Origin: Streptomyces smyrnaeus
Lineage (GTDB): Bacteria; Actinomycetota; Actinomycetes; Streptomycetales; Streptomycetaceae
Direction: 5' to 3'
DNA: 64,000 nt
Assembly (NCBI RefSeq): GCF_017676345.1
Contig: NZ_JAFFZM010000013.1
Coordinates: 124,001-188,000, forward strand
Part shown: positions 25,343 to 33,966 of the stretch, piece after piece
Layout of the letters: every line of letters begins with the position of its first letter
How positions within the stretch are numbered: the first letter of the stretch is position 1
Notes under the pieces: model-generated
Databases searched by the model: none
Seen by the model: the letters and a program-made list of their open reading frames with translations, nothing else
What the model was told of the DNA's origin: nothing
Position numbers and translations under genes: made by a program

Positions 25343-26053
25343 ATGGTAACCGAAGCGGGCGTGATCGAACGGATCTGGCGGTATCCGATCAAGTCGACAG
25401 GGGGCGAGATACTCGACCAAGCGGAGGTCGAGGAAAGAGGGTTTGTCGGCGACCGTCTCTTCGCGGTGCGCGACGCTCACGGTAAGTTCGGCTCGGGGAA
25501 GAACACCCGTCGCTTCCGCAGGATGCAGGGACTGCTGCAGCTGCGTTCCCGGTACGTGGACGACGCTGGTGAGCCTGAACTGCTCGACCCGAGGGGCACG
25601 GTGGTACCGGATCGGAGCGCCTATCTTCGCCGTTACCTCGGTCGCGAGGACGTCGAGGTGGCTCGCGAGGGGGCAATCTCTCACTTCGACCAGTTGCCTA
25701 TCAGTGTGTTGACCACGGCCACCCTTGACTGGGTGCGTTCGGCGGTGCCCGATGTACCCGTCGATGAGCGACGCTTCCGGCCGAACCTCCTGGTACGCAC
25801 ACCACCAGGCACTCCTCCGTTCGTAGAGGACGAGTGGTTCGGGAGCAAGGCGCGGATAGGCGACGCGGTATGCATTGAGTTCGTGCGGTCGAGTGAGCGA
25901 TGCGTGATGACCAACGAGGCTCAGCATGACCTCCCTCACTCCCCGCTGGTATTGCGAGCCATCACGAAAGCGCACGACATGCGGTTGGATGGGCTTGCCA
26001 CGGTTGTGTCGCCAGGGCACGTGCGGGTCGGAGACCCCGTTGTTCTGCTCTGA
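25343..26053 (+). CDS. MOSC domain-containing protein
   Basis: A 236-residue protein with the MOSC N-terminal beta-barrel (IERIWRYPIKSTGGE, GFVGDRLFAVRD) and a C-terminal MOSC domain with the conserved cysteine in VRSSERCVMTN and the late GDPVVLL strand. These proteins handle sulfur bound to molybdenum cofactor or reduce N-hydroxylated compounds (YcbX/mARC type). No molybdoenzyme lies next to it, so it probably acts alone on N-oxygenated substrates. The ATG is chosen as the first Met of the domain. Confidence 0.9.
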   Translation: MVTEAGVIERIWRYPIKSTGGEILDQAEVEERGFVGDRLFAVRDAHGKFGSGKNTRRFRRMQGLLQLRSRYVDDAGEPELLDPRGTVVPDRSAYLRRYLGREDVEVAREGAISHFDQLPISVLTTATLDWVRSAVPDVPVDERRFRPNLLVRTPPGTPPFVEDEWFGSKARIGDAVCIEFVRSSERCVMTNEAQHDLPHSPLVLRAITKAHDMRLDGLATVVSPGHVRVGDPVVLL

Positions 26054-26089
26054 CGGCCCTCGAAAGCGGGCAGAAAGCCGGGAGGGCCG

Positions 26090-26285
26090 CCGATAAGGAT
26101 CAGGCGACAACTGATCGACGGCATACGCTGCCGCCTCGAATTCGGAAAGGCCGCGGACCCGGACCGAGGTGCGGGCCCGCGCCGAGAAGGCGTACGCCTC
26201 CCGCAAGAACCGAGGCTCCCAGGGCGGCTGGCCACCAAAGTCCGACCCGAAAGACTTAGACGTCGTGTCGTTTGGCGTCGATCGG
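26090..26285 (+). pseudogene. IS5-family transposase scrap
   Basis: RRQLIDGIRCRLEFG resembles the N-terminal part, then directly EKAYASRKNRGSQGGWPPKS, a C-terminal block with DKAYSSR-like and GRPPKFD-like segments. The catalytic middle is deleted. Confidence 0.6.
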
Positions 26286-26300
26286 TAGGCTCTGGCCGAG

Positions 26301-26570
26301 ATGAGCGTGGACGACAAGACCGAGACCGCCTGCCGGATCTGCGGGTACGATGATGGCGAAGCGGTGTTCGACGAGTACGGCGTACCGCAGTACGTCATCT
26401 GCCCCTGCTGCTACAACGAATCCGGCATTGGCGATGACAACGTGTCGCAGGTCCGCGAGCTGCGTGGATACTGGGTCGCCAGCGGCGCCCAATGGCACGC
26501 CCCAAAATTCCGTTCAACCGACTGGGACCTGATGACGCAGCTCGCCAACATTCCACCCGAGTGGCGCTGA
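26301..26570 (+). CDS. Small CPCC-type cysteine-rich protein
   Basis: An 89-residue protein with a two-part zinc-ribbon-like motif: CRICGYDDGE near the N-terminus and ICPCCYNESGIGDDN about 30 residues later, as in the Cys-rich CPCC family. The C-terminal half is a conserved aromatic region (RGYWVASGAQWHAPKF). Likely a small cytosolic metal-binding protein; function unknown. It stands alone between two IS5 remnants. Confidence 0.8.
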   Translation: MSVDDKTETACRICGYDDGEAVFDEYGVPQYVICPCCYNESGIGDDNVSQVRELRGYWVASGAQWHAPKFRSTDWDLMTQLANIPPEWR

Positions 26571-26592
26571 CCTGGAGTGTCGACGGGTTTTG

Positions 26593-26900
26593 CTACCTGG
26601 CGAGTCGCCGGTAGCAGATGAGGGTAGCGGCGATACCGGCGAAGGCGAGGAAGTGGTCGGCCTTGCGCTCGTAGCGACGGTGCAGACGGCGGCATCCTGC
26701 AAGCCAGGACATCGTTCGCTCGATCGTCCAGCGGTGGCGCCCGAGCCGCTCGAAGGACTCGGTGCCTTTGCGGGCGATGCGGGGTGTGATCTTCCGGGAA
26801 CGGAGCCACTGTCGCAAGTGGCGGTTGTCGTAGGCCTTGTCCGCATGGAGTTTGACCGATCGGCGTCGACCATGACCAATGATGTGCAAGCCATGACTTG
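26593..26900 (-). pseudogene. IS5-family transposase C-terminal fragment
   Basis: SVKLHADKAYDNRHLRQWLR contains the second catalytic Asp; RWTIERTMSWLAGCRRLHRR holds the Glu, and ending FAGIAATLICYRRLAR is typical of IS5 elements. The N-terminal half is missing and the fragment abuts the S41 peptidase gene. Confidence 0.82.
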
Positions 26901-26944
26901 CCTGTGGTCGCCGTGGAGCGAAGCCGGCACTGCCCCCGGGGGAG

Positions 26945-28525
26945 TCAGGACAGCAGGGCGGCGGCAGCCGTCAGGAGGTCCTGGTTACGGCCGGTGACGT
27001 CGCGTTCGGTCAGCTCGTGCACCTCGTCCGCCTGCACACCGAGGTCCTCGAGCGGAACATCGACGTTGCCGCGCGTCCGGGTGGCGCGCCGGAGTGCGAC
27101 ACGGAACCCGGCGCCGCGCGGCAGCTCGCCGAGCAGTTCGGGCAGCCATACGCGCAGCAGTTCGTGCGTCCACACGTTGGCACCGCCGCCCCCGGACCGC
27201 CACGCGGTCCCCAGAACGGGGCCGAGGTCGTTGTCCTGGAAGCCGGCGGCGAAGATGTCTGCGGCCGAGTAGGACAGCGCGTCGGTGATCAGAATCTTCG
27301 GTCCGGTGTAGCGTGGCAGCCCTGCGGTGACCGCTTCCGGGTCGGTGAGCGGGAAGCCCTGGGAGTGCACCTCGCCGGTTTCCACGGCGTCGCGGATCGA
27401 GCTCGACCAGACGCGGAAGCTCGGGTTGGATCGGGCCAGTACGAGCGCACTGCGCGTGGTCGGTAGCGAGAAGCTCACCGGGACGACAGGATGCCCGCTC
27501 AGGATCTGCAGCGCGGACTCCGCCGCCGGGACATGGCCGCCCGGGTTGCCACGGATGTCCACGATCAGCCCCTCCGACGGAGCGCGCGCCACCATCCGAG
27601 CCAGGTGCTCGGCGAACAGCCGCGCCCCCGAGACGTTGAACGAGAAGATGCGCAGGTAGCCGTAGGAACGTCCGCGCAGCCGCTGCGTCCGATAGGCGAC
27701 CACACCGCGGAAGGCACGCGGAGAGGGGCGCCGCGCCTGGGGCGGGGCGAACAAGGCGCGTTTGATCTGCCGCGTGGCCTCGTTTCCGGCGTCGATGCCG
27801 AGGCTGGTGGCCAGGGTGGGCACCGGGTCCTGCGCGCGGCCCGCGCGCCACTCGGCGGCGCGCACCCGCCACGGTAGACGCGTCTCGCGGCGCCGGCCGG
27901 CACGGGTGCGGTAGGTCAGCAGTACCCAGCGCTCGTCGGGCGGTGGACCGGTGCGCAACGAGCGCAGGGTCAGCGCCTCCAGGCCGCGCGCCAGGCGCGC
28001 GTCCGGGTTGGAGCCCGCCTGTGCTGCCGCGTTGCGCTCGATCGTGCGTTCGATCGGCACGCCGTTCCAGGTCTCCAGCTCGGCCCCGACGTCGAAGCCC
28101 GCGTGCACGAGCGAGCGGTCGATCTTGGAGACGATGTGGTGCGGCCTGCCGTCCGGGTCGACGTAGCGCTCGACGAGGAAGCCCAGCGTCGCCACATGAC
28201 CGCGGTACGGGTCCGGCAGCTGGTAGCCGGTGTGCAGGTCCCGCAGTTCCCGGAAGACACCCGCCAGCTCGGCGTGGAACTGCGGCTCGCTGAGCGGTCT
28301 CAGGCGGCGTTCCAGCAGCCTCAGGCGCTGGACCGGGTCGGTGGCGTGCATCGCCCGCTTCAGCGGGAGGTGCACGTACAACTCCTCGAGCAGCACCCGG
28401 GCCGCGGCCACCAGGCGGTAGCGGTCCGCGAGCGGCAGCGGGTCGTCGGCGGCCCGTTCCAGGAAAGCGTCGAGCCCGATCGAGTCGGGCAGGGTGTGGG
28501 TCGGCTGTGCCACCGTCGTGCTCAT
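26945..28525 (-). CDS. S41 family peptidase
   Basis: A 526-residue protein with a tail-specific-protease/tricorn-type catalytic core. GLIVDIRGNPGGHVPAAESA is the core strand and glycine loop, then ILITDALSYSAADIFAAGFQ, in which the serine of YSAAD is the probable nucleophile. The N-terminal 230 residues are a helical and beta region (ELRDLHTGYQLPDPYRGHVA) in place of an obvious PDZ. No signal peptide or membrane helix is seen, so it should be cytosolic. Its ATG overlaps the TGA of the amidohydrolase (ATGA), making it the last gene of a three-gene operon. Confidence 0.9.
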   Translation of the reverse strand: MSTTVAQPTHTLPDSIGLDAFLERAADDPLPLADRYRLVAAARVLLEELYVHLPLKRAMHATDPVQRLRLLERRLRPLSEPQFHAELAGVFRELRDLHTGYQLPDPYRGHVATLGFLVERYVDPDGRPHHIVSKIDRSLVHAGFDVGAELETWNGVPIERTIERNAAAQAGSNPDARLARGLEALTLRSLRTGPPPDERWVLLTYRTRAGRRRETRLPWRVRAAEWRAGRAQDPVPTLATSLGIDAGNEATRQIKRALFAPPQARRPSPRAFRGVVAYRTQRLRGRSYGYLRIFSFNVSGARLFAEHLARMVARAPSEGLIVDIRGNPGGHVPAAESALQILSGHPVVPVSFSLPTTRSALVLARSNPSFRVWSSSIRDAVETGEVHSQGFPLTDPEAVTAGLPRYTGPKILITDALSYSAADIFAAGFQDNDLGPVLGTAWRSGGGGANVWTHELLRVWLPELLGELPRGAGFRVALRRATRTRGNVDVPLEDLGVQADEVHELTERDVTGRNQDLLTAAAALLS

Positions 28526-30075
28526 GTGTAGTACTCCGCGAGGTGCTGGAGCTGGGGCACACCGCTGCGGGCCACGGCGGCGAAGTAGGCGGCGTCGTGC
28601 GTGAGCGGGTCCAGACGCGGTACGACCAGGTCCTGCGGAACCTCGGCCGCGGCGGCGAACGTGCCCGCGTCGCCTTCCGGCATGTCCCCGAAGAGCACGA
28701 GCGGCGCCTCGGGATCGTCCAGCGGGCCGCCCCAGTCCGCGAGCGCGTCCTGCGCGGCATGCCAGGCGGCCACCGGATCGGCGCGTACCTTCTCCAGCGC
28801 GCGCTTGACGCCGGGCCAGTCGAGGGTGGCGTCGGCGCGGTCCGGCTGCCGTACGGCCACCCGGCGCTTGAGCCCGGCCACCGTGAGGGTGTCTGTGTGT
28901 GTCGCACCGGAGGCGGTCATCAGCCCCGGCGTCCCGTAGAACGGCCGGCCGCGCACCAGTACCAGCCGCACGTGCCGCTCGGTGGCGTTGATCAGATTGC
29001 GATACACGTCCCGGTCCGGGTCGTGGCGATCGAGTACGAGCAGGTCCGCGGCGCTGCCCCGCTGCAACCGGCCCACCTGCGGCCCCCAGGCGGTCGCCAG
29101 CGCGTCACCGGGATTGGCGGTGACCATGTCGCACAGCTCCCGGTCGCTGAAGTGCCCATCCAACTCATGCCGGTTGACGGCGTCGGCGACCTTCAGCTCG
29201 CCGAGCACATGCTTGGTTCCCGACGGTGACCAGTCGGAACCCAGCGCGATCCGCAGCCCCTTCCTGTCGGCCTCTACCACGCTCGTCGTCTCGTGGTAGA
29301 GCCAGTAGTTGGAGAACGGCGACCATACGACCGTGCCCCGCGCCGCGGCGTCGATCGCCGCCACCGCCTCCTGCCATGTCCCGAAGTCGGCGCGGGTCAG
29401 TGCGGTGCCGTGCACGCCGATCAGGCCGGGCTTCAGACACGGCCCGAGGTCAACGAACTCGTCGTGCACGGTCGAGCCACGCCTGCCCTCCGCGACGTGG
29501 TAGATCAGCACTCGGGTGCCGTCGAGCTTGTCCGCCCGGCTGTCGCGCAGCTCTTCGGCGTCGAGCTGGAGCGCCGCGGTCATCACCATGTCGGTGCCTG
29601 TCGGCAGCTTCTCGTTGTCGATGATCCGCAGCAGCCAGCCGTCGACGTGGCGGGTGGAGCGTGGGGCGCCCTGGATGGCCGTTGTGCCACCGATCAGCGC
29701 CTTGACCTCGATGTATTTGACCAGTGCCTCGGGCGCCGCGTGACCGAGCACCTTGGCGGGCCAGGTGACAGAGGTGGAATAGTCGGGCGGACGCCGTTCG
29801 CCGACCCAGCGGTCGTGGTGCGCGTAGGGCACACCGACCGCCTCCCACAGGGGGAGCGTGTTGTACGCGAGGTGGTTGTGAAGGTCGACCAGACCGGGGA
29901 GGATCATCGCCTCCGTGTCGATCCGCGGCGCGTCGGAGAAACCCGCGGGCGGAGCCTGACCGGCCGACCGTACCGCGGCCAGCCGGCCGTCGTCGCCCAC
30001 GTACACGGCGCCAGGGTCCAGGACCCGATGGTCGTCGTCGAAGGTGACGACCGTGCCTCGGAGCACGAGTGCCAT
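28522..30075 (-). CDS. Metal-dependent amidohydrolase
   Basis: A 517-residue protein of the amidohydrolase superfamily. LPGLVDLHNHLAYN carries the first metal ligands (H-x-H), IGVHGTALT a later His, and IALGSDWSPSG the conserved Asp. KADLLVLD-like GSAADLLVLDRHD starts the terminal beta-sandwich. The C-terminal about 90 residues (RADPVAAWHAAQDALADW) are extra. The likely reaction is hydrolytic deamination or amide cleavage of a cyclic substrate, as in atrazine-chlorohydrolase/cytosine-deaminase-type enzymes. Its ATG overlaps the stop of the UDG-like gene by one base, and its stop overlaps the S41 start by four. Confidence 0.9.
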   Translation of the reverse strand: MALVLRGTVVTFDDDHRVLDPGAVYVGDDGRLAAVRSAGQAPPAGFSDAPRIDTEAMILPGLVDLHNHLAYNTLPLWEAVGVPYAHHDRWVGERRPPDYSTSVTWPAKVLGHAAPEALVKYIEVKALIGGTTAIQGAPRSTRHVDGWLLRIIDNEKLPTGTDMVMTAALQLDAEELRDSRADKLDGTRVLIYHVAEGRRGSTVHDEFVDLGPCLKPGLIGVHGTALTRADFGTWQEAVAAIDAAARGTVVWSPFSNYWLYHETTSVVEADRKGLRIALGSDWSPSGTKHVLGELKVADAVNRHELDGHFSDRELCDMVTANPGDALATAWGPQVGRLQRGSAADLLVLDRHDPDRDVYRNLINATERHVRLVLVRGRPFYGTPGLMTASGATHTDTLTVAGLKRRVAVRQPDRADATLDWPGVKRALEKVRADPVAAWHAAQDALADWGGPLDDPEAPLVLFGDMPEGDAGTFAAAAEVPQDLVVPRLDPLTHDAAYFAAVARSGVPQLQHLAEYYT

Positions 30076-30842
30076 CAGTCCGGCGCCTTCCAGACCAGCG
30101 TGTGCCCGTCGTCCGGCGACGGGCGGCTGACGGAGTTCTGCGCTCCACTCGGTCTGGCACGCACCCACGCGTCGTCGCCCAGGAACGCGGGCGCACCGAA
30201 GGGCAGGTCGCGCCGGGGGATCGGGCTGTAGTCGGCCTCCGAGAAGTCCGCCCCGTAGGTGGGGCCGGTGTTGTCGCCGTCGTCGTCCGGCGTCACGATC
30301 TCGCGCAGCTGTGTGACGGCGCCGCGCCAGGCGCCGAGTAGCGCCTCGGGGTCGTGGCTGGAGGGGTGGGGCACCTCGACCAGCGTGACCTGTGGCCGTG
30401 ACGTCCACAACCGCACCGCCTCCCGGGCCATGAACCCCATCGCGACGATGGCCTGGAGCGTCGGATCGGTCGCCCGGTCGAAGACCGCGTTCCGCCACTG
30501 CGTCTGTGCCGGATCGGCCAGGCCGTCCTTCATCGCGAACGCCTGACTCGGGTGCACCGCGTACGCCCACGCGTTCAGACAGACATAGGAGCGGGTCAGC
30601 CCCAGCTTGGTGAGGAAGCCCTGCACCCGTTGGCCGGCGTTGCCGACGAGGCTGCGTCCGGCGATCCGCTCGGTCGGTCCGGGGTCCGAGGCGACGATCA
30701 GCACACGGGCTGAGCCGTCGAGCCGGCCGCGGTAGAAGATCGGCCCCCAGTCGTACCAGAACGCGGACTCGACGGGCGGGTCGGGTACTTGCGCGAACAG
30801 CTCCGCGAACTGAGCCGTCGGCCCGCGGTCGAACTCCGGCAT
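30075..30842 (-). CDS. Uracil-DNA glycosylase superfamily protein
   Basis: A 255-residue protein. ARVLIVASDPGPTERIAG corresponds to the UDG motif-A region (GxDPG/P type), AGQRVQGFLTKLGLTRS follows, YVCLNAWAYAVHP the middle, and VPHPSSHDP matches the HPS loop of uracil-DNA glycosylases. The C-terminal 60 residues are acidic and probably flexible. The ATG at 30842 gives the expected domain start; the frame extends to 30953. As first gene of a coupled operon with an amidohydrolase and a peptidase, a plain DNA-repair role is not obvious. Confidence 0.82.
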   Translation of the reverse strand: MPEFDRGPTAQFAELFAQVPDPPVESAFWYDWGPIFYRGRLDGSARVLIVASDPGPTERIAGRSLVGNAGQRVQGFLTKLGLTRSYVCLNAWAYAVHPSQAFAMKDGLADPAQTQWRNAVFDRATDPTLQAIVAMGFMAREAVRLWTSRPQVTLVEVPHPSSHDPEALLGAWRGAVTQLREIVTPDDDGDNTGPTYGADFSEADYSPIPRRDLPFGAPAFLGDDAWVRARPSGAQNSVSRPSPDDGHTLVWKAPD

Positions 30843-31140
30843 GACGCAGTGCCTCCTCGCCGTCGGGTACTCGTCGCCCCAGCTGCAAACAGCGCACCTC
30901 GGCACTCCAGGGCGAGCTGCGGGCCTGTCGGCCGTGATGGGATCCGACTCCATGGATCACTCCGCGCCACTCCGCGCAAACCACGACAGCCGCCAACTGG
31001 CCGAGAGGAGGAGTAGGACGACAGCTCGGAGAGCAGCCGCGTCCTCCGATCGGCTGACACCTGCTGTCGCCTGGCGTGCATCGACGCAGGCAAAAATGTG
31101 CGGGACGGAGGCGGCCGACGGCCGACCGCGTATGAATCGG

Positions 31141-32766
31141 TCACCGAGCGGTGCGGCGGTCGTGCACATGAATCCTCACCGTGGCGTCGGCGCCCAGGAC
31201 GGGGAGAGCGCGGGCCGTGGGTGGCAGATCGATACGGCAAAGGCGGTCCTCGCCGTCGCGCTCCATCGTCGCCGGGTGGCGCTGTGCCGGAGGCAGGCCG
31301 TCGGTGATCGGGTCGAAGCTGTCGCTGGGGCCCTCGACCATGGAATTCCACGCCGCCCATGCCTGGATATCGCCGCTCTGGGCGTCGGGCCCGATGTCGA
31401 CGATGAGGGAGTCGCTCCAGGCCGGCACCTGCTCCAGGTGGTCGGCGAAGCGGAAGTGGTCGTCGTGTCCGTCGAGCTTGAACACCCGAAGCGTGAGGCT
31501 GTAGCGCATACGCGGAGCGGCGCTCTTGTCCGAGGGAATCCCCGGCTCGGGGCGAGCAGGCTCCAACAGAAAGGTGGCGGCCAGCGGAACGGCACCGTCG
31601 GGGCTTCCTTCCAGGCGTCGGACCTCCTGGCTGAGCTGAATCGGACACCAGTGGGAGGTTCGCTGGTCACTGATGATGACGGGAAGTCCGCGGATGGCGA
31701 GGCGCATATCCGCCTGCCACTGTTCGTCCTCCACGGCGGCAGGCAGGCCGGTGAGACCGAGGGCGACCTGCCAGGGCCCGAAGAGGAAGCGCCGTAGGTT
31801 CTGGTAGCCCTCTTCGGAATTCACCTCGCCGTAGGGACCTGAGTGGGAACGGTGTACGTAGGCGCGGTGGGCGCGGCGCACATAGGCGTGGTCGATGGAC
31901 ACCAGGCCGTCGCTCTTGGGGCCGACGGTGAGCCGGGCGAGCCCGTAGTCCTTGGGGTTGGTGCCCACGAGACAGAAGATGTCCTCGGTGGGGAAAACTT
32001 CCTCTGGCACGGTCTGCGGATCGAAGGCGGACGAGCGCGGGGGAGTGTCGCCGAACTTCGCCCCGGGCTCGAGGTAGCCGTACATCTTCTCCGGGGCGAA
32101 GATGTCCGAACCGGCCGGTCCGAAGGCCTGCTGCGCCCAGTCGAGGGCATCGAGCTGGAAGTCGATACCGCCGTGCGGAGTGCCGTAGGTGAAGAACTTC
32201 GCCACCAGGTCCTTGGCCAGCAGCCGGGACCGGCCGTCCTCCTGTGGCTGGAAGCAGATCTTCTGCATCATGCAGCGCACGACCAGACCACCCATCGAGT
32301 GGGCCACGAGGTGGACTTTGGGGGCTCCGGTCTTCTGCAGGATCAGCGTGATCAGGTCGTACAGGCCGGCGGCTGCCGCCTCGATGTTGAAACCGTTGGC
32401 GGTCACCCGGTGGTGCACCTTGCTCCAAAGGTGCTTGAACACGTTCTCGTGCGGGGGCGGAACAAAGGTGGTGGCTGCCTGGTCGTAGAACCGGTACACC
32501 CACAGTGAGGCAGGCGGAAGCGCCGCGTCGGCGGAGTCGAGGAGGTGCCGGTGCTGGTCTCCCTGTACGAGCAACCGGTAGCCCTCGTCGCCCATCAAAC
32601 GCAGCAGTGGACCTTCGAACTGGTAGAAGCGGGGGTCGCCGTCTCCTCCGATACGTACGTGCGTGGCGCCGCGATTGAACCCGTAGAAGGGGTCGTCCAC
32701 CACGTTGTCGATACCGGCCGTCGGCCCGGCGTATCCCCGCACGTAGATGATCGGCAACTTGTCCAC
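31141..32766 (-). CDS. Lipase/esterase-like alpha/beta hydrolase
   Basis: A 541-residue protein. The N-terminal 330 residues are an alpha/beta hydrolase: LPIIYVRGYAGPTAGIDN at the oxyanion region, HLVAHSMGGLVVRCMMQK with the nucleophile serine, and later YVHRSHSGPYGEV with a candidate catalytic His. The C-terminal 200 residues are beta-rich (SLTLRVFKLDGHDDHFRF) and resemble no domain I can name. It lacks a signal peptide. GTG at 32766 is chosen for GGGAG 8 nt upstream; the frame extends to 32970 without a good site. A single gene. Confidence 0.87.
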   Translation of the reverse strand: MDKLPIIYVRGYAGPTAGIDNVVDDPFYGFNRGATHVRIGGDGDPRFYQFEGPLLRLMGDEGYRLLVQGDQHRHLLDSADAALPPASLWVYRFYDQAATTFVPPPHENVFKHLWSKVHHRVTANGFNIEAAAAGLYDLITLILQKTGAPKVHLVAHSMGGLVVRCMMQKICFQPQEDGRSRLLAKDLVAKFFTYGTPHGGIDFQLDALDWAQQAFGPAGSDIFAPEKMYGYLEPGAKFGDTPPRSSAFDPQTVPEEVFPTEDIFCLVGTNPKDYGLARLTVGPKSDGLVSIDHAYVRRAHRAYVHRSHSGPYGEVNSEEGYQNLRRFLFGPWQVALGLTGLPAAVEDEQWQADMRLAIRGLPVIISDQRTSHWCPIQLSQEVRRLEGSPDGAVPLAATFLLEPARPEPGIPSDKSAAPRMRYSLTLRVFKLDGHDDHFRFADHLEQVPAWSDSLIVDIGPDAQSGDIQAWAAWNSMVEGPSDSFDPITDGLPPAQRHPATMERDGEDRLCRIDLPPTARALPVLGADATVRIHVHDRRTAR

Positions 32767-33966
32767 CGGAGTCTCCCGAAGCGCGCGACGCGGCGAGGTG
32801 CTACCGGAACAGCTCCGGTCCAGACGCACTCTGTCTGCGATGCAAGGGTGCCGTGCGAATGCTCGGCCGCTGCGCACCGCCACAGCTCGGGGCGGACACA
32901 CCAGTCGGACAGCGGACACGGTGAACGTCACAGGCGGTGTGACCCGGGGTGCCTCTATGCGTGAGCGCACTGGTCACCAACGCCATCCGCCATCCGCCAT
33001 GCGACCGGGCCGGTCTGCCTTCGCCTGATCCGTGACCGCTGCCTGATGTGCGGGTCATCCCCGCCTCTTCGGCCGTCCAGGAAGCATCGGACGGCAGGCG
33101 GAGAGCGTGCGCACGAGCCGGGAACGCACATCAACGCGAGCTGCTGACGGTGCTTCCGGTGCTTCCGACGAGACGGATCCACCAGGCTCCTGCCCGCGTG
33201 GCTCAACCGGTCAGCGACCTGACCTACGTCCACGTGACCGCAAACGCTCGCGTGGCGGGTTCACCACGAAGCTGCACCTGGCCGTGCAACGCCGTCGAGC
33301 AGCGCCAGGGGCCCATGCCGATCGCGGCCGGCAGGACAGCGCGGGACTCGCCGCAGTTCGAACTACCTGCGGCCGGGCTCCCCGGCCACAGATGTGTTCA
33401 TCACGCACGGCTGGGAGAGCCGCCGCAGGGGCACACCGCCGGAGTCGTGCCGGCCCGCCACATGGGACGGCCCCCACTGAGGGGTGACGGCAGGGCCTCG
33501 TAGTGCTGGGCGAATCAGGCCCGCCGCCCGCCGACTCGGCGGCGCTCACTGAGCAGGCCGCGCACTGCTCGCAGGCGAAGGCTCCGCGCGCTCCTCGGAC
33601 AGGCCATGGCTACCCGTAAGAGCTGGCGTCTGCTGCGCAAGCCGCGATGCTGCACCATCCGCGTCACCAGACTTGTCCAGGCCGCCCCTCACCCTGCACA
33701 TGACCTGCTCGAACTGAAGTCGAAATGACTCACTGACCCGGCACCGTCTGTGTGAAGTCGGAGGTCGGCCTGGCTCACGTAGCCAGCAGAAGAGTCCACG
33801 AGAGCGCAAGGCGCGCTTTCAACGTATTCACGCATCCGGGGGAGGGCCCGGGTTCCGGCACGGAGTTCTCGTTGCCCACCATGCAGAACACGAAGGGCAA
33901 TGCCGCGCCGTGGCATTGGAGCCCGCGAGATGCGGGGCTTCTGCTGCTGCCTGTACGGAGGTGTGA
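32767..33966. other. 1.2-kb stretch without an intact gene
   Basis: It contains one recognisable IS5 scrap (33220-33365). The remainder has open frames without family features. The last 250 bp before 33967 should hold the promoter of the tyrosine ammonia-lyase operon; no clear -10/-35 pair stands out. Confidence 0.55.
33220..33365 (+). pseudogene. IS5-family transposase scrap
   Basis: RSRGGFTTKLHLAVQ resembles the GRSRGGFTTKIHLA block that follows the first catalytic Asp in IS5 transposases; flanking residues no longer match. Confidence 0.55.

Noticed and set aside
28522..30996. An 824-residue minus-strand frame covering the amidohydrolase
   Set aside because: The N-terminal 307 residues are an out-of-frame shadow of the UDG-like gene; the enzyme starts at 30075 with a one-base overlap.
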